A program made the position numbers and the translations under genes. Below are positions 62,864 through 64,000 of a stretch of DNA of 64,000 bases, piece by piece; position 1 is the first letter of the stretch, and every line of letters begins with the position of its first letter. Source of the stretch: Fistularia commersonii (lineage: Eukaryota > Chordata > Actinopteri > Syngnathiformes > Fistulariidae); assembly GCA_037954325.1 (NCBI GenBank), contig JBBMNZ010000048.1, forward strand, positions 541,001 through 605,000, in the 5' to 3' direction. Under the pieces are notes generated by a model. The model searched no databases. It was not told the DNA's origin and saw only the letters and a list, made by a program, of their open reading frames with translations.

Positions 62864-63019
62864 TATTGTATTTTAAGAACGAACTTTATTGCAGGCAGCA
62901 TGAAAGAAAAAAACACGGAACGTTCTTCTTCCTTTGTTAAGACGCAAAAACACACAGACGTAACACACTGATATAGCAGTAGCGCCACCTATAGGTAAAA
63001 GTACCGCCCATTTACAACA
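62864..63019 (-). repeat. Copia D 5' LTR (minus strand)
   Basis: 156 bp; partner of 58546-58701. CTCF-like motif at 62982-62995. Followed by target duplication TGGAG. Confidence 0.95.
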
Positions 63020-63159
63020 TGGAGCTCCCGGACCTCTGGGCACACACATGTGAATGAGTGGATGAGATCATGTTTGTGTGCTTGTGGATGTGTTTTGGCT
63101 AATGCTATTAGCACAGCTATGATGAGTTAAGGTGTGTGTAAGTGTGTTTGTGTGCGTGT

Positions 63160-63191
<32 letters not shown>

Positions 63192-63470
63192 TTGTGACAG
63201 TTTGTTAAGGTGGAGGGGGTCGCGGACATGGAGTACCAGGGCCTGTACCGGATGAGTGGAGGAGCGGAGGAGGGCAGAAATCCTGCCCGTGATTCGCTTA
63301 TGTCCAGCGGTTCAGGGGTTCCAAGCCCCAAAGCGGAAAAGCGGACGAGCGGAGAATAGCAGAAGCACGTCACGCAATTCGCCTGAGTTCGGAGGATCGG
63401 GGGTACCAGGGCCAATAGCGGAGGAGCGGTGGAGCTGAGAAACAGAGGATTGGAGGAGCGGAAGTAATGT
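63020..63470 (+). repeat. R module
   Basis: Continuation of the R module that copia D entered: GAGCTCCCGGACCTCTGGGC, palindrome near 63103, TG tract 63131-63195, then GGAGTACCAGGGCC cores. Confidence 0.8.
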
Positions 63471-64000
63471 TTCTTCTAATTTTTTTTTTCGTTTTTAATT
63501 TCATTTGTCTATCTATTTATTTAATTATTTCCTTTCAATTTCTTTTTTTGTCTAGCATAATAAACTTCTTCCAGTTCTGCAAAGCAAGAGACGTGCCACA
63601 CATATTATTCCTCCGTAAAAGACCCAGCGGGTATTGAGGGGTAACTCACAGATCTCCTGGCCTGGCCAAGTTCTTCGTTCACAAAAACAGAATGCAGCAA
63701 TGTTCCCCAAATTTTAATTTCTTCATAAACGATTTTGAATAATTAAAAAAAAAAAAAAATCCTTAAAACTTATGGAAAAATCCAAAAACCAAAAAACATA
63801 CAGTTTGATGTCTGAAATTCCTTGTAAACCGCAGACCAAATAACATGGTTTATTCCCCTTGCAATTTTTTTTTTCGTTTTTAATTTAATTTGTCCATCTA
63901 TTTATTTAATTATTTCCTTTTAATTTCTTTTTTGGTCAAGCATTATAAATTTCTCACAAACCGTTAACACTATTAACTTGTCCTTATGTCCTTTTCTTCC
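63471..64000 (+). mobile_element. L1 3' UTR and ORF2 tail fragments
   Basis: Two stacked L1 3' ends. The second begins at 63657 with the last codons of ORF2 (LAKFFVHKNRMQQCSPNF, frame shared with 18110-18412) followed by AT-rich 3' UTR running off the window. No intact gene. Confidence 0.75.

Overview
The window looks like transposon-rich heterochromatin from a vertebrate, most likely a teleost fish. The sequence support is: L1/Tx1-type and RTE-type LINEs, two separate Ty1/copia families primed by vertebrate-type initiator tRNA-Met, a retrovirus-like provirus primed by tRNA-Trp, and very long (TG)n, (GCGGAGGA)n, (AAG)n and (ATC)n arrays. I see no host gene, tRNA gene, rRNA gene, CRISPR array or bacterial-type operon. 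Species assignment is not possible from the sequence alone.

Layout. 1-9205: the tip of an RTE LINE (minus strand), then a head-to-tail array of a ~2.2 kb composite unit. Each unit is a ~540 bp module (S) with a CTCF-like motif, a decayed copia fragment on the minus strand (family 2) and, in units 1-3, a 5'-truncated RTE 3' end with an (AAG)n tail. 9231-9673: module T and an inverted L1 3' end. 9674-14512: copia element A (family 1). 14513-20140: G-rich R modules, L1 pieces and a truncated L1. 20140-27985: a ~7.8 kb satellite of dimeric ~165 bp units interleaved with the octamer GCGGAGGA. 27986-34322: tandem R modules with TG tracts, broken by one fish LINE/SINE tail (32755-33150). 34323-38476: a rearranged duplicate of 15735-20155. 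38477-41902: a piece of copia C split by an RTE LINE with an 18-bp target-site duplication. 41904-49205: a shorter duplicate of 1-14697 including copia B. 49371-57082: a complete provirus on the minus strand with identical 821-bp LTRs, open gag, and a pol with large deletions and no env. 58546-63019: a complete copia element (D) with 156-bp LTRs, a TGGAG target duplication and an intact 1294-codon polyprotein. 63020-64000: an R module and L1 3' ends.

How it fits together. Copia D is the only element here whose single ORF looks complete enough to move itself. The provirus is the youngest insertion by LTR identity, but its pol lacks the YxDD region and most of integrase, so it was probably mobilised in trans. 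Most of the remaining content has been multiplied by segmental duplication and unequal exchange, with breakpoints repeatedly falling in GGA-type, TG or poly-G tracts. The most interesting signals are the provirus leader with three hairpin-bearing repeats that show one covarying base pair, the in-frame UAG between gag and pro, the copia insertion whose two flanks are now apart and facing opposite ways while an empty site survives at 16169-16173, and the composite 2.2-kb unit carrying CTCF/YY1-like motifs.
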